Shown one piece after another: positions 41,369 to 53,424 of a stretch of 64,000 bases of DNA. Position 1 is the stretch's first letter. Each line of letters starts with the position of its first letter. Position numbers and translations under genes: made by a program. This DNA is from Limnoperna fortunei (Eukaryota > Mollusca > Bivalvia > Mytilida > Modiolidae), in NCBI GenBank assembly GCA_944474755.1, contig OX104124.1, positions 29,052,452 to 29,116,451 on the forward strand. Reading direction: 5' to 3'. The notes under the pieces are model-generated. The model was not told where the DNA came from. It searched no databases and saw nothing but the letters and a program-made list of their open reading frames with translations.

Positions 41369-41460
41369 GTTATATCTGGATCTTCTGGCCTATTAGGGGT
41401 ATGTTTTAGGCATTCCGTTAAAATCTCCTTCGTATCCATTTTCTGATTTTTTCTGTAACC
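41369..41460 (-). pseudogene. Possible exon remnant 2 of an element-borne gene
   Basis: On the minus strand a 92-bp open block is bounded by a good acceptor (CTTTTTCAG) and donor (GTAAGT). The open frame contains KMDTKEILTECLKHTPNRP. No family was recognised. The reading phase does not match the open frame of the upstream candidate at 41720-41874, so if they were once one gene it has decayed. Confidence 0.25.
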
Positions 41461-41719
41461 CTGAAAAAGAATAAAATTAATAAATCTTCCGGTAGTTTTT
41501 GTCATCTGGTTAACAGTAGTTGCACTTCGATAAATTGGTCATTTGCAAAGATTGATAAAGATTTACAGTTTCATATTGGTAAAAAAATAATTATTTAAAA
41601 GTTTTGACAAAAACATTTTTGCTTTTCTTTTCATATAAGCTTGTATCATGTACCACGTAACAATCCTGTATTGTGGATTGATTATTAATTATAATACAAT
41701 GATTTAGAAGATAACTTAC

Positions 41720-41874
41720 GTATCATCATCTGACAACGCACAGAAAGATTCAGTAATGGGAGCTTTCCTTTTTCCCTCTTAAACTGTAGTCAGACCATAA
41801 TGCATTGCTGCCAACTGTCTTCGCTGTATGTCGTCCCAACCAGAGCTACCTCCCAGAGCAGTAAGCAGCTTGAG
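41720..41874 (-). pseudogene. Possible exon remnant 1 of an element-borne gene
   Basis: On the minus strand a 155-bp block is bounded by acceptor ATCGTACAG and donor GTAAGT. Its frame reads LLTALGGSSGWDDIQRRQLA and, after one TAA, RKAPITESFCALSDDD. The strong splice signals and compositional contrast suggest real coding ancestry, but I recognise no domain. Confidence 0.25.
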
Positions 41875-42099
41875 CTGTACGATAAAAAAACAATAAGTGA
41901 TTTTACCATACATTAATCCTACTGACATATGTGCAAAAATGAAAGAAGAATAATAAGAGCCTGATTATTCCCTGTATAAGCGATGTTTACAAAATATTTC
42001 AGTTTGGGGTCCTTATGCACATAAGAAAATGTCGACTGACTGAACTAAGATCAACTATAAATACATTCTAAGACCCAAATGAATAGGTTTTCTTCTTGT

Positions 42100-42340
42100 T
42101 GGTTGTTAGTTGTTAGTAGTCCATGGACTCCACCATGGTGAGTTTGTCGAAGCCCAGCCTTCGGGGTACCTAGTCGAAGAACTCGGCAGCATATGTTCTA
42201 CTAGCGGCCGGGCTGCTCCGATGTAACGTTGGCCTACTCAAGTACCCCACATGGGTAGGAGCGTTTCCGCAATCTGACCTATCGTCGAGATCTTACATCT
42301 GCAGAGTGAGCAGCCAGTGTATGCTTTCCTCTGACATTTA
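42100..42340. other. GC-richer block inside the ACGTT element, unassigned
   Basis: Markedly higher in GC than its surroundings, with CCATGGACTCCACCATGG (short inverted repeat) at about 42121-42138 and GTCGAAGCCCAGCCTTCGGG. No open frame with a recognisable motif was found. Confidence 0.35.
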
Positions 42341-42779
42341 TGACATGACTAGGTCTAAAATATTACTGCATTTTATACACGCATTCCTATTCATTCTTGT
42401 TTTCAATTAAACGATAGGCGCTTACAGGACTCAAGTGCGTGTAGTAGAACTTTTAAATATTCGAACGTGATATTGAGGAAAAGGAATTAAATTTTCGAAA
42501 CATATACAATATTCAAATTCGTGCTCTTAAAGAATTAAAAGAATTATTACATATCAAAAATATGCTAAACGTTTTCTTATGAATTTTGTCTATTGTATCT
42601 TGTATATTATAGTACTTACTTTTGAGCTTTGTCTTTTCTTTCCATGTGGCGAATGACCCAGTTTTCTTTGTTTCAAAAGCAAACACTCACACTCACAAGA
42701 TATCAAATTACGCGTGCAGGTGTGGTTTTACAACCCTTGTGTAATTTCATGACCCCTGCTATTTACATTCGATCGAGAA

Positions 42780-43510
42780 GAACAAAAAGCCTCTGTAAGA
42801 GATATGCAGAGAAATAAAGGGAACGAAACTGACCGGGAAATGTTAAATTCTGGTAGAAATTCATAAAATTTGATACAATGTAAAGTATCTATGTTGCAAT
42901 CCCGCATCCACGGGGGGGGGGGGGGGGGGGGGGTCACTAAGGATACTTTTAGGTACAGGTGTGCGGACGGACATTTGAAAACCCACCCTATTCATATATT
43001 TTCGGACACTATAAAACAGGACCTAATCATATATTGAATGATTAAATCAGACCTATTCATATATTTATTACTGCACATCCCCATTGACAAAATAGTACGT
43101 TTACTACCAAATTGATAAATTGATGTTAATGGAACACTTTGTTTGTAAAATCTCTGTGGTTTACATAGGCTTAACATGCTTAAGATGAGAATTGAGGCAT
43201 GGAATATATTTAGATAATTTACAACTACCCAATGATATATTTTTCAATGAAAAAAGCTACCTATTCATATATTTTGGAGAGCTTAAAAGGTGACCTATTC
43301 GGGCCGCACATCCGTATTACCCTATATATACCAAGTAACCCCCCCCCCCCCCGTAAATCGTCAGTTAATAAAAATACCCTGTAAGAGACATAATTTGACA
43401 AAAAGCAAAACAGATTGAGGAGGAATATGCTAATTGAATTCTTGTGGAAATTCGTTTATTTATTAAAATGTAAAGAATCTATTATGTCGATACCCTCCCG
43501 CCCTCTTCAA
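42780..43510. repeat. Diverged repeat pair around poly-G and poly-C runs
   Basis: A run of 22 G (42912-42933) and a run of 14 C (43339-43352). Sequence just before the G-run (GTAAGAGATATGCAG through AATGTAAAGTATCTATG) has a diverged direct copy just after the C-run (GTAAGAGACATAATT through AATGTAAAGAATCTATT). The inner flanks (GGTGTGCGGACGG near 42957; GGCCGCACATCC near 43303) are related in inverted orientation. CCTATTCATATATT recurs several times between. Confidence 0.5.
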
Positions 43511-43970
43511 TCCAGGAAAGATTTTTATTATATAATATCATTTGTTTTTAAATATTTAAAATATTTAAACTATATTCTTTATTTTATAACACTGTACAAT
43601 ATTTATATCTAATCTCCATCTACCCCAACCCAACCCACTATTTAAAAAAATCGTATATGGGTTCTTAATAAGTCGAACACTAATAAACGTTATAAGGACG
43701 TTGCAAATACGTTCGCTAAGTTTATTGTAACGTAAAAAACACGTTGAATTAACGTTATGTTTTACGTGATTTAATAACGTCTACACAATGTTATACAAAT
43801 GTTGCTATTTTTCACAACGTTTTAACAACGTCAGTTAAACGTGCTTAATTACGTTACGAATTAAAGACGTAACAACAACGTTGCATTTTCGTTGTAGATA
43901 AGTAACGTCAGGTCCGACATTCTCACAACTTATAACCAACGTTAGATTTACGTCATGTGTTTGCTGGGTA

Positions 43971-44265
43971 AACAACCGTTCTACTACGTCAAATCATGTT
44001 ATATTTAGTTTTTTGCGCGACTGTTCCATGCTGTATTTTTAGTCGTTTCTTAACTGTCCAGAAACTGTTTCTGCAAAATGACGCAAGCTAAATATTTGTG
44101 TGATGTCAACCTTAAAGTAAGTGTCAGAAACACAGCCGTTATATATGTATGAACTATGATATTTTTAAAGCGTCATTATCTTGCTTCTGTACGTGCGTTG
44201 AACTGGGTAAAAGTTGATAAAATACCGATACTATGATCTAAAATGCTAGGTATTGTAGTGTAGTT
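43971..44265. other. Short intergenic stretch, no gene seen
   Basis: No repeat or coding motif was recognised. Confidence 0.4.
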
Positions 44266-44585
44266 TACTTTGCTCACCTATTGCTCCACACACCTACTAG
44301 TATATCGTTTATTCCAGAGGTCCATACACCTATATTACCCAGAGTTCCACACAGCTACATAGATCCCTTATTGGTCTATACACCTATATCGCTCATCACA
44401 GAGGTCAACAAATCTCAGTCGCTCTCACACTGGTCCACACATATACATTCCCCACTCCCCTGGTTCACACGCTTATCACATTGGTTTACACACAGCTTAA
44501 TTGGGTCACACAGAGACAAATCGTTAACTCAATTGGTCCACACAGCTATTCGCCTATCCAATTGGTCCACACATTTTTGGTGGCG
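44266..44585 (+). repeat. Degenerate ~32-bp tandem repeat
   Basis: About ten diverged units around ATTGGTCCACACACCTATAT followed by CGCTCATC-like sequence. The 103-codon frame across it is a repeat artefact. Confidence 0.75.
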
Positions 44586-45089
44586 TATATAACAGTGTGT
44601 GCGTGTGTTTGTACACACCTTCAATAGACATTCTACATTGTTAAAGAAACGTCCACACGTTTTTTGTATTGATTTGAACATGCCTTTGTTTAAGTATATT
44701 TAAATGATACAAAACGTGTAAAATGTGAGAACGGAACTCGGTGGTTGAAAGTAGCATAAACCCGACCCCCCGGGCTAGTATTTTAAACTGACTGTATGTG
44801 ATGTTGAAAGTTACTATTAAATGTACAACAAATGACAACTTTGTCCATCACAGATATGAATGCTAAGGCAGTTCTGTTCCTTATCTGTCTAGTGAAAAAG
44901 TACTGCTGAAAAGCATGGGTCTAAAAAATGTCAGTATTATTTATACATAATAACATGCATATCCCGTTCCTAAGGTTAATGAAAAATTTCTGAACAAAAT
45001 GTGGCAAAAGTATTTTTTGTCAGGTATGATACATCTGAATGAAAAACGAAGGAATGGTTAGTTTTGCGTACAAACAGGCGGATACCATA

Positions 45090-45206
<117 letters not shown>

Positions 45207-46527
45207 GTTCAACACATTTACAATAAATGGTTATAACACATAAAATGTAATTAATATAACAACAGAAACTGGGTCATGATACAATTCCACACCCATTCAT
45301 CATAGTTGGTAAATAAATGTAAAATTGCACCAAGATACAGTTTTATGTGTTATATATTTTTTTCTTTAATGGTGTGGCTGAATTTCCTCTAACATTCCAC
45401 TACTCACTAAAGCAAATATTCTTACAAAAAAGACAAGAAAACTTATGATGCAAAGCATCAGTTCGCACCGGATATATTCTGCATTCTGCACGCGTTTGTC
45501 AAAATGATTTGATAATAATTTTATGGGACGCATTTTTAAGCATGTTTATATCTATGTTACAGATGTTATTTTTTAATGTTCTTTGCAGTTATAATATATC
45601 ATGTTGTAATGCGTCATAGCTTTAAGTCAATATTTTGTTCAACTCATACATGAACAGCATGTACTTCCGAACCAAAAGTGTCATTAGCCTTACTTTTAAT
45701 GCGTGTCTTAGAGGCTGTATTATAATCAAACGTTTTCTACCTTGAATATGTGCTTTTCTTTTTGCATTTGCTTCAATGAGAAGATAATCTCAACTTTAGA
45801 TTGGATTTAAAAAATGTACGTGAAGAGGACCAGATAAGCATAAATAATAACAGTTTTTTTATATAACATAAAATTTTGCGTAGCAGGTATCTTGGACTTT
45901 CAGTCGAATAAAAAAAAATTCTACGGACTTTCTAATAAATATTCGCGAAGAATCAGCATTGCAATTTCTAAAAAGAAGGCATTTGAACTTTTTCTCTATA
46001 AGGTTCAATGTAAAGCTAGTTCCTGTAGTAGTTTGAATTGCCGATTTCTAAGTTTGCTCACATGAAATCTTTTGTCATGTATTAAACCATAATAAATCAT
46101 AAATATACTTGAATTAAAACTAATATTCACGTGGATCAATTAATCTTTTGACATTACATTTATTTATTGTATCTTACAAATGTCGGTATACTCCTGAATC
46201 GTAGACACAAAATAGCCTTTGATTTTGGTTTCCGATTTTTCAAAGCTACGCTCGACGATAGAGATTTCACCAAAAGACGTGGTACCAGGATAAAAATGGT
46301 CTCCTCTTTATTATTAACTTCCGCAAAAAGGAATACAAAACATTCTGTTCATTTATATTAATTTTAATAGACACTGCAGAATGTCACTTTTTATTAATTC
46401 GCATTCAATATATTTCTTATTTGTTTTACTTCAACTTAAGGAAATAAAACAATTCGACTCATAGCAAACATATACACACACATATATATATACTGTAGAT
46501 TACAGCACATCATTTAGGGTTATTTTA
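45207..46527. other. AT-rich intergenic sequence, no gene seen
   Basis: No coding motif or repeat boundary was recognised before the satellite begins. Confidence 0.5.
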
Positions 46528-49500
46528 ACAAATAACAAGTAAACACATTGATTTGACAATGACTCACAATCCAGAGGACAGACAAATAACAAGTAAACCC
46601 ATTAGACAAGGACTCACAATCCAAGGACAGACAAATAACAAGTAAACCCATTAGACAAGGACTACCAATCTAAGGACATACAAATAACAAGTAAACACAT
46701 TGATTTGACAAGGACTCACAATCCAAGGACAGACAAATAACAAGTAAACCCATTAGACAAGGACTCACAATCCAAGGACAGACAAATAACAAGTAAACAC
46801 ATTGATTTGACAAGGACTCACAATCCACAGGACAGACAAATAACAAGTAAACCCATTAGACAAGGACTCACAATCCAAGGACAGACAAATAACAAGTAAA
46901 CCCATTAGACAAGGACTACCAATCTAAGGACAGACAAATAACAAGTAAACACATTGATTTGACAAGGACTCACAATCCAAGGACGGACAAATAACAAGTA
47001 AACCCATTAGACAAGGACTCACAATCCGAGGACAGACAAATAACAAGTAAACACATTGATTTGACAAGGACTCACAATCAAAGGACAGACAAATAACAAG
47101 TAAACACATTGATTTGACAAGGACTCACAATCCACAGGACAGACAAATAACAAGTATACCCATTAGACAAGGACTACCAACCTAAGGACAGACAAATAAC
47201 AAGTAAACACATTGGTTTGACAAGGACTCACAATCCACAGGACAGACCAATAACAAGTAAACCCATTAGACAAGGACTCACAATCCACAGGACAGACAAA
47301 TAACAAGTAAACACATTGATTTGACATGGACTCACAATCCACAGGACAGACAAATAACAAGTAAACCCATTAGACAAGGACTCACAATCCACAGGACAGA
47401 CAAATAACAAGTAAACACATTGATTTGACAAGGACTCACAATCCACAGGACAGACAAATAACAAGTAAACCCATTAGACAAGGACTACCAATCTAAGGAC
47501 AGACAAATAACAAGTAAACACATTGATTTGACAAGGACTCACAATCCACAGGACAGACAAATAACAAGTAAACCCATTAGACAAGGACTCACAATCAAAG
47601 GACAGACAAATAACAAGTAAACACATTAGACAAGGACTTACAATCCAAGGACAGACAAATAACAAGTAAACCCATTAGACAAGGACTCGCAATCCAAGGA
47701 CAGACAAATAACAAGTAAACACATTGATTTGACAAGGACTCACAATCAAAGGACAGACAAATAACAAGTAAACACATCGATTTGACAATGACTCATAATC
47801 CAGAGGACAGACAAATAACAAGTAAACCCATTAGACAAGGACTCACAATCCAAGGACAGACAAATAAGTAAACCCATTAGACAAGGACTACCAATCTAAG
47901 GACAGACAAATAACAAGTAAACACATTGATTTGACAAGGACTCACAATCCACAGGACAGACAAATAACAAGTAAACCCATTAGACAAGGACTACCAATCC
48001 AAGGACAGACAAATAACAAGTAAACACATTGAATTGACAAGGACTCACAATCCAAGGACAGACAAATAACAAGTAAACCCATTAGATAAGGACTCACAAT
48101 CCAAGGACAGACAAATAACAAGTAAACACATTGATTTGACAAGGACTCACAATCAAAGGACAGACAAATAACAAGTAAACACATTGATTTGACAATGACT
48201 CATAATCCAGAGGACAGACAAATAACAAGTAAACCCATTAGACAAGGACTCACAATCCAAGGACAGACAAATAACAAGTAAACCCATTAGACAAGGACTA
48301 CCAATCTAAGGACAGACAAATAACAAGTAAACACATTGATTTGACAAGGACTCACAATCCACAGGACAGACAATAACAAGTTAACACATTGATTTGACAA
48401 GGACTCACAATCCAAGGACAGACAAATAACAAGTAAACCCATTATAGACAAGGACTCACAATCCAAGGACAGACAAATAACAAGTAAACACATTGATTTG
48501 ACAAGGACTCACAATCAAAGGACAGACAAGTAACAAGTAAACCCATTAGACAAGGACTCACAATCCAAGGACAGACAAATAACAAGTAAACCCATTAGAC
48601 AAGGACTCACAATCCAAGGACAGACAAATAACAAGTAAACCCATTAGATAAGGACTACCAATCTAAGGACAGACAAATAACAAGTAAACACATTGATTTG
48701 ACAAGGACTCACAATCCAAGGACAGACAAATAACAAGTAAACCCATTAGACAAGGACTCACAATCCAAGGACAGACAAATAACAAGTAAACACATTGAAT
48801 TGACAAGGACTCACAATCCAAGGACAGACAAATAACAAGTAAACACATTAATTTGACAAGGACTCACAATCAAAGGACAGACAAATAACAAGTAAACACA
48901 TTGATTTGACAATGACTCATAATCCAGAGGACAGACAAATAACAAGTAAACCCATTAGACAAGGACTCACAATCCAAGGACAGACAAATAACAAGTAAAC
49001 CCATTAGACAAGGACTACCAATCTAAGGACAGACAAATAACAAGTAAACACATTGATTTGACAAGGACTCACAATCCACAGGACAGACAATAACAAGTAA
49101 ACACATTGATTTGAAAGGACTCACAATCCAAGGACAGACAAATAACAAGTAAACACATTGATTTGACAAGGACTCACAATCAAAGGACAGACAAATAACA
49201 AGTAAACCCATTAGACAAGGACTCACAATCGAAGGACAGACAAATAACAAGTAAACCCATTAGACAAGGACTCACAATCCAAGGACAGACACATAACAAG
49301 TAAACCCATTAGACAAGGACTACCAATCTAAGGACAGACAAATAACAAGTAAACACATTGATTTGACAAGGACTCACAATCCAAGGACAGACAAATAACA
49401 AGTAAACCCATTAGACAATGACTCACAATCCAAGGACAGACAAATAAAAAGTAAACCCATTAGACAAGGACTCACAATCAAAGGACAGACAAATAACAAG

Positions 49501-51495
49501 TAAACCCATTAGACAAGGACTCACAATGAAAGGACAGACAAATAACAAGTTAACACATTGATTTGACAAGGACTCACAATCAAAGGACAGACAAATAACA
49601 AGTAAACACATTGATTTGACAATGACTCACAATCCAGAGGACAGACAAATAAAAAGTAAACCCATTAGACAAGGACTCACAATCCAAGGACAGACAAATA
49701 ACAAGTAAACCCATTAGACAAGGACTACCAATCTAAGGACAGACAAATAACAAGTAAACACCTTGATTTGACAAGGACTCACAATCCACAGGACAGACAA
49801 ATAACAAGTAAACACATTGATTTGACAAGGACTCACAATCCAAGGACAGACAAATAACAAGTAAACCCATTAGACAAGGACTCACAATCCAAGGACAGAC
49901 AAATAACAAGTAAACACATTGATTTGACAAGGACTCACAATCCACAGGACAGACAAATAACAAGTAAACCCATTAGACAAGGACTCACAATCCAAGGACA
50001 GACAAATAACAAGTAAACCCATTAGACAAGGACTACCAATCTAAGGACAGACAAATAACAAGTAAACACATTGATTTGACAAGGACTCACAATCCAAGGA
50101 CGGACAAATAACAAGTAAACACATTAGACAAGGACTCACAATCCAAGGACAGACAAGTAACAAGTAAACACATTGATTTGACAAGGACTCACAATCAAAG
50201 GACAGACAAATAACAAGTAAACACATTGATTTGACAAGGACTCACAATCCACAGGACAGACAAATAACAAGTATACCCATTAGACAAGGACTACCAACCT
50301 AAGGACAGACAAATAACAAGTAAACACATTGATTTGACAAGGACTCACAATCCACAGGACAGACCAATAACAAGTAAACCCATTAGACAAGGACTCACAA
50401 TCCACAGGACAGACAAATAACAAGTAAACACATTGATTTGACAAGGACTCACAATCCACAGGACAGACAAATAACAAGTAAACCCATTAGACAAGGACTC
50501 ACAATCCACAGGACAGACAAATAACAAGTAAACACATTGATTTGACAAGGACTCACAATCCACAGGACAGACAAACAACAAGTAAACCCATTAGACAAGG
50601 ACTACCAATCTAAGGGCAGACAAATAACAAGTAAACACATTGATTTGACAAGTACTCACAATCCACAGGACAGACAAATAACAAGTAAACCCATTAGACA
50701 AGGACTCACAATCAAAGGACAGACAAATAACAAGTAAACACATTTATTAGACGAGGACTTACAATCCAAGGACAGACAAATAACAAGTTAACCAATTAGA
50801 CAAGGACTCATTATCCACAGGACAGATAAATAACAAGTTAATCCATTGGTTAGATAAAGACTCACAATCGAAGGACAGACAAATCACAAGTAAACCCATT
50901 GATTAGAAAAGGACTAAAAATCAAAGGACAGACAAATAACAAGTTAACCAATTAGACAAGAACTCACAATTCCCAGGACAGACAAATAACAAGTTAACCC
51001 GTTAGATTAACAAGGATTCAAAATCTAATGAAAGACAAATAACAAGTTAACCCTTTAATTAGACAAGGACTCACGAAACAAGGACAGACAAAAAAACAAG
51101 TTAACCTATTAGACAAGGATTCAAAATCCAATGACAGACAAATAACAAGTTAACCGATTGTCTAGACAATGACTCATAATCCAAGGACAGACATATAACA
51201 AGTTAACCCTTTGTTTAGACAAAGACTCACGATACAAGGAGAACCAAATAAAAAGTTAACCCATTGATTAGACAAGGACTTGACAATAATTGAAAGACAG
51301 ACAAATAACAAGTAAACCGATTGATTAAACAGAATCATAAATCTAAGACAGACAAAATAACAAGTTAATCATTTGATGAGAAAAGGACTCTCAAACCAAG
51401 GACGCACAAAAAACAAGTAAACTCACTGATTAGACAAGGATTCCTTAACCTAAGACAGACAAAATAACAAGTTAATCCTTTGATTAGAAAAACCC
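46528..51495 (+). repeat. ~5-kb satellite of 49/53-bp units with higher-order structure
   Basis: Nearly 100 tandem units share CAAGGACTCACAATCCAAGG then ACAGACAAATAACAAGTAAA. They end either CCCATTAGA (49 bp) or CACATTGATTTGA (53 bp); a third form has GGACTACCAATCTAAGG. Units occur in recurring orders, so there is higher-order structure. A ~735-bp block at 46924-47660 recurs at 50041-50778 at a constant offset of 3,117 bp. From about 50740 to the right edge the units become diverged and longer, with TTAACCCATTGATTAGACAA ends. No coding role; minus-strand frames arise because a 49+53 dimer is 102 bp. Confidence 0.97.
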
Positions 51496-51993
51496 AGTGA
51501 AAAAACCCTTAGAAAAAACACCGAGCCGACAAAACTAAACATAAAATATACGAATTGGTGATGGGATGGTAAATGCAATTGTTAAAATTTGTTTTTGCAA
51601 ATGAATGCTTTTTACTTTTTAATTAGTGACAACATAGGGGATTGTTGTTTTACAAATACACAACATGCAAGACTTGTAAACATGGAAAGAATTGTGTTGA
51701 AGAGTTTATATACAGCCGTGATCCGGTATTAGCTGGATTAAGTGAAAAGTGTTAATTTACATGCCTACGACAATTACCGAAATCAACACGAACATAACCA
51801 CGAATACAGACAGTGTTAACAGTATAGTGCAGACAAACAATTTAGCAATTAAAGACCTTTGCACTTTACAAATCATTGCATAACAACGATTCATCAACGA
51901 GCCCCAGTATTGCGGCAATTTAATGATTACGCTTTAAAACGTATAGATTTTCATAACCGAATACACGGTCAATTCTGTCTTCAGACACCTGAC
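51496..51993. other. Intergenic sequence, no gene seen
   Basis: No motif was recognised between the satellite and the SINE. Confidence 0.45.
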
Positions 51994-52262
51994 TTGGGGC
52001 CTCGGTGGCCGAGTGGTCAAGGTAGTTCGTCTACTATTGATCACGTGGTCTGTCAACACTGAGATTGCGGGTTCGATTCTCACTGCAGGCAGGGTGTACT
52101 CGACTCCAATTTTAATTGACAAGGATTGCCAGTTTTCCATCCGCAGGTCCGGGGTTTTCTCCGGGTACTCCGGCTTCCTCCCCAAATAAAAACTGGACGC
52201 CATGATATAGCTGAAAAATTGCTGAAAGTGGCGTTAAACAGCATCAAACAAACAAACAAACA
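51994..52262 (+). repeat. tRNA-derived SINE, best copy
   Basis: The 5' head is tRNA-like: GGCCTCGGTGGCCGAGTGG with box A (TGGCCGAGTGG), and box B GGTTCGATTC about 60 bases on, an internal RNA polymerase III promoter. The body reads GTGTACTCGACTCCAATTTT, AATTGACAAGGATTGCCAGT, CCGGGTACTCCGGCTTCCTC; the 3' part reads GATATAGCTGAAAAATTGCT and GTGGCGTTAAACA, then an ACAAACAAACAA tail. The length, ~270 bp, is typical of such SINEs. It is not a functional tRNA gene: the acceptor stem and anticodon arm are not conserved. Confidence 0.88.
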
Positions 52263-52399
52263 GATACCTGACCGACAGTGGTAGGCATCGAAATAGACAA
52301 TTTGTAAGTGTCTGGTTTAAAAATTATAACCCTTTACCTTACAGCGAATATGAAAACCTGTGGCGTAGCTAAGGATTTTGTTTGTTCGTTCTTTACTGA

Positions 52400-52640
52400 A
52401 TTTAAGCCACTTTCCACAATTTGTCCGCTATATCATGGCGTCCAGTTTTTATTAGAGAGGAATCCAGAGTACCCGGAGAAAAACACCGACCTTCGGTAAG
52501 ACACCTGGCAATCCTTGTCAATCAAAGATTTGAGTCAAACCACCTTTCCGCAGCGAGGCTCAAACCCGAAATCTAAGTGTTGACAGAGCACGTGATCAAT
52601 AGTAGACGTACCATCTTAACGACTCTGCCACCGAGGCCCG
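52400..52640 (-). repeat. tRNA-derived SINE, inverted partner
   Basis: Reverse complement of the same SINE. On the plus strand CCACTTTCCACAATTTGTCC and ATATCATGGCGTCCAGTTTT (3' part) come first, then TACCCGGAGAAAAACACCGA, GGCAATCCTTGTCAAT, GAGCACGTGATCAATAGTAG and GACTCTGCCACCGAGGCCC (5' head). With the plus copy 140 bp away it forms a long inverted repeat. Confidence 0.85.
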
Positions 52641-53163
52641 TCGTAGCTACGGGACAAAATATTTGTAATCAGGATTTTTTGGGGGAGGCAGCCACCAAAA
52701 GCTGAGCATATTTTTCAATTACCGCCGCAAACATTTTGATTCTCGGGATTTTCCTTGAAAAATTAACTTTGTATTTAAAAAAACAACAAAACTAGTTTCT
52801 TAAGTGGTATAATGTAGCTACGCCACTTAATACGAATGCGAAAATTTTATTTTAATTGGTTCATTTATCAAGTAACATGAGCTCTGTTGAGCTTTTAACC
52901 CAACATAAAAGCTGTATCTAATTTACCCTTGACGTTGTTCCTACGTAAAGCGACGTCTGGTGTGTCCCGAGTTAACGTGAAAAAAAACATGAAAGCAAAA
53001 CACTTGAAGACACCTTTGAGCAAAATAAATGTTTTTTTTATCATTAACAAACAATATCTGTATGTGAACAAATCAGTGGTCCATTTTCCTTTTTAAAGGA
53101 GGTTACAGATGTTACTCGAAGAAATGTGGTCAGATAAAATTACACATTCGCGTGTGTATTCTG
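52641..53163. other. Intergenic sequence, no gene seen
   Basis: GTAGCTACG and TAGCTACGCCAC occur near 52645 and 52812, possibly remnants of another repeat. No gene was found. Confidence 0.4.
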
Positions 53164-53269
53164 GGTGCCGTTTCATAAAGCGATAGCTAATTAACGTGCT
53201 CGTTATCCCATGCAATTTAAATGGGATGACGTGCACGTTAAGCTAACGATCGCTTTATGAAACGGCACC
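53164..53269. mobile_element. 106-bp palindromic MITE
   Basis: GGTGCCGTTTCATAAAGCGA and TCGCTTTATGAAACGGCACC are perfect reverse complements at the two ends. Pairing continues through TAGCTAA/TTAGCTAA, AACGTG(C)/GCACGTT and ATCCCAT/ATGGGAT around CAATTTAA-type centre sequence. TTTCATAAAGCGAT-type ends recur widely in marine invertebrates (recalled, not searched). Confidence 0.85.
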
Positions 53270-53424
53270 ATGTAGTACTCTGCTTGCAAGCTGTATAACA
53301 AATTATTCTATTTACTGAATAGCAAGAAATTATTACTTTACATAAGTTAAACAATCATGCGTGTCTATTTAAATATTATCTTTCAGATAAAAATTCCCTA
53401 TACATTTTCCATGAGAATAATAGT

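Larger units (their letters stand above)
39608..43970. mobile_element. Candidate DNA transposon with ACGTT-rich subterminal regions
   Basis: TACCCAGCAAACA (39608-39620) and TGTTTGCTGGGTA (43958-43970) are perfect 13-base inverted repeats 4.36 kb apart. Just inside each end, over about 270 bp, AACGTT/ACGTT-type motifs are packed on both strands (about 8-12 per side), as transposase-binding subterminal repeats would be. No clear target-site duplication was found. The interior holds a SINE, a tandem duplication, homopolymer runs and possible spliced coding remnants on the minus strand. The transposon family was not recognised; the ends could instead belong to two separate related short elements. 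Confidence 0.6.

Noticed and set aside
46924..50581. Many minus-strand open frames of 60-80 codons with repeated CLLVICLSFDCESLSNQ motifs
   Set aside because: They are translations of the 49/53-bp satellite; a 102-bp dimer keeps the frame open. They have no signal of selection or independent start/stop structure.
46528..51495. CRISPR-like array
   Set aside because: Units are contiguous with no unique spacers, and this is animal nuclear DNA.
51994..52100. Possible functional tRNA gene
   Set aside because: Boxes A and B are present, but the cloverleaf cannot be formed properly and the sequence continues into a SINE body present in several copies.
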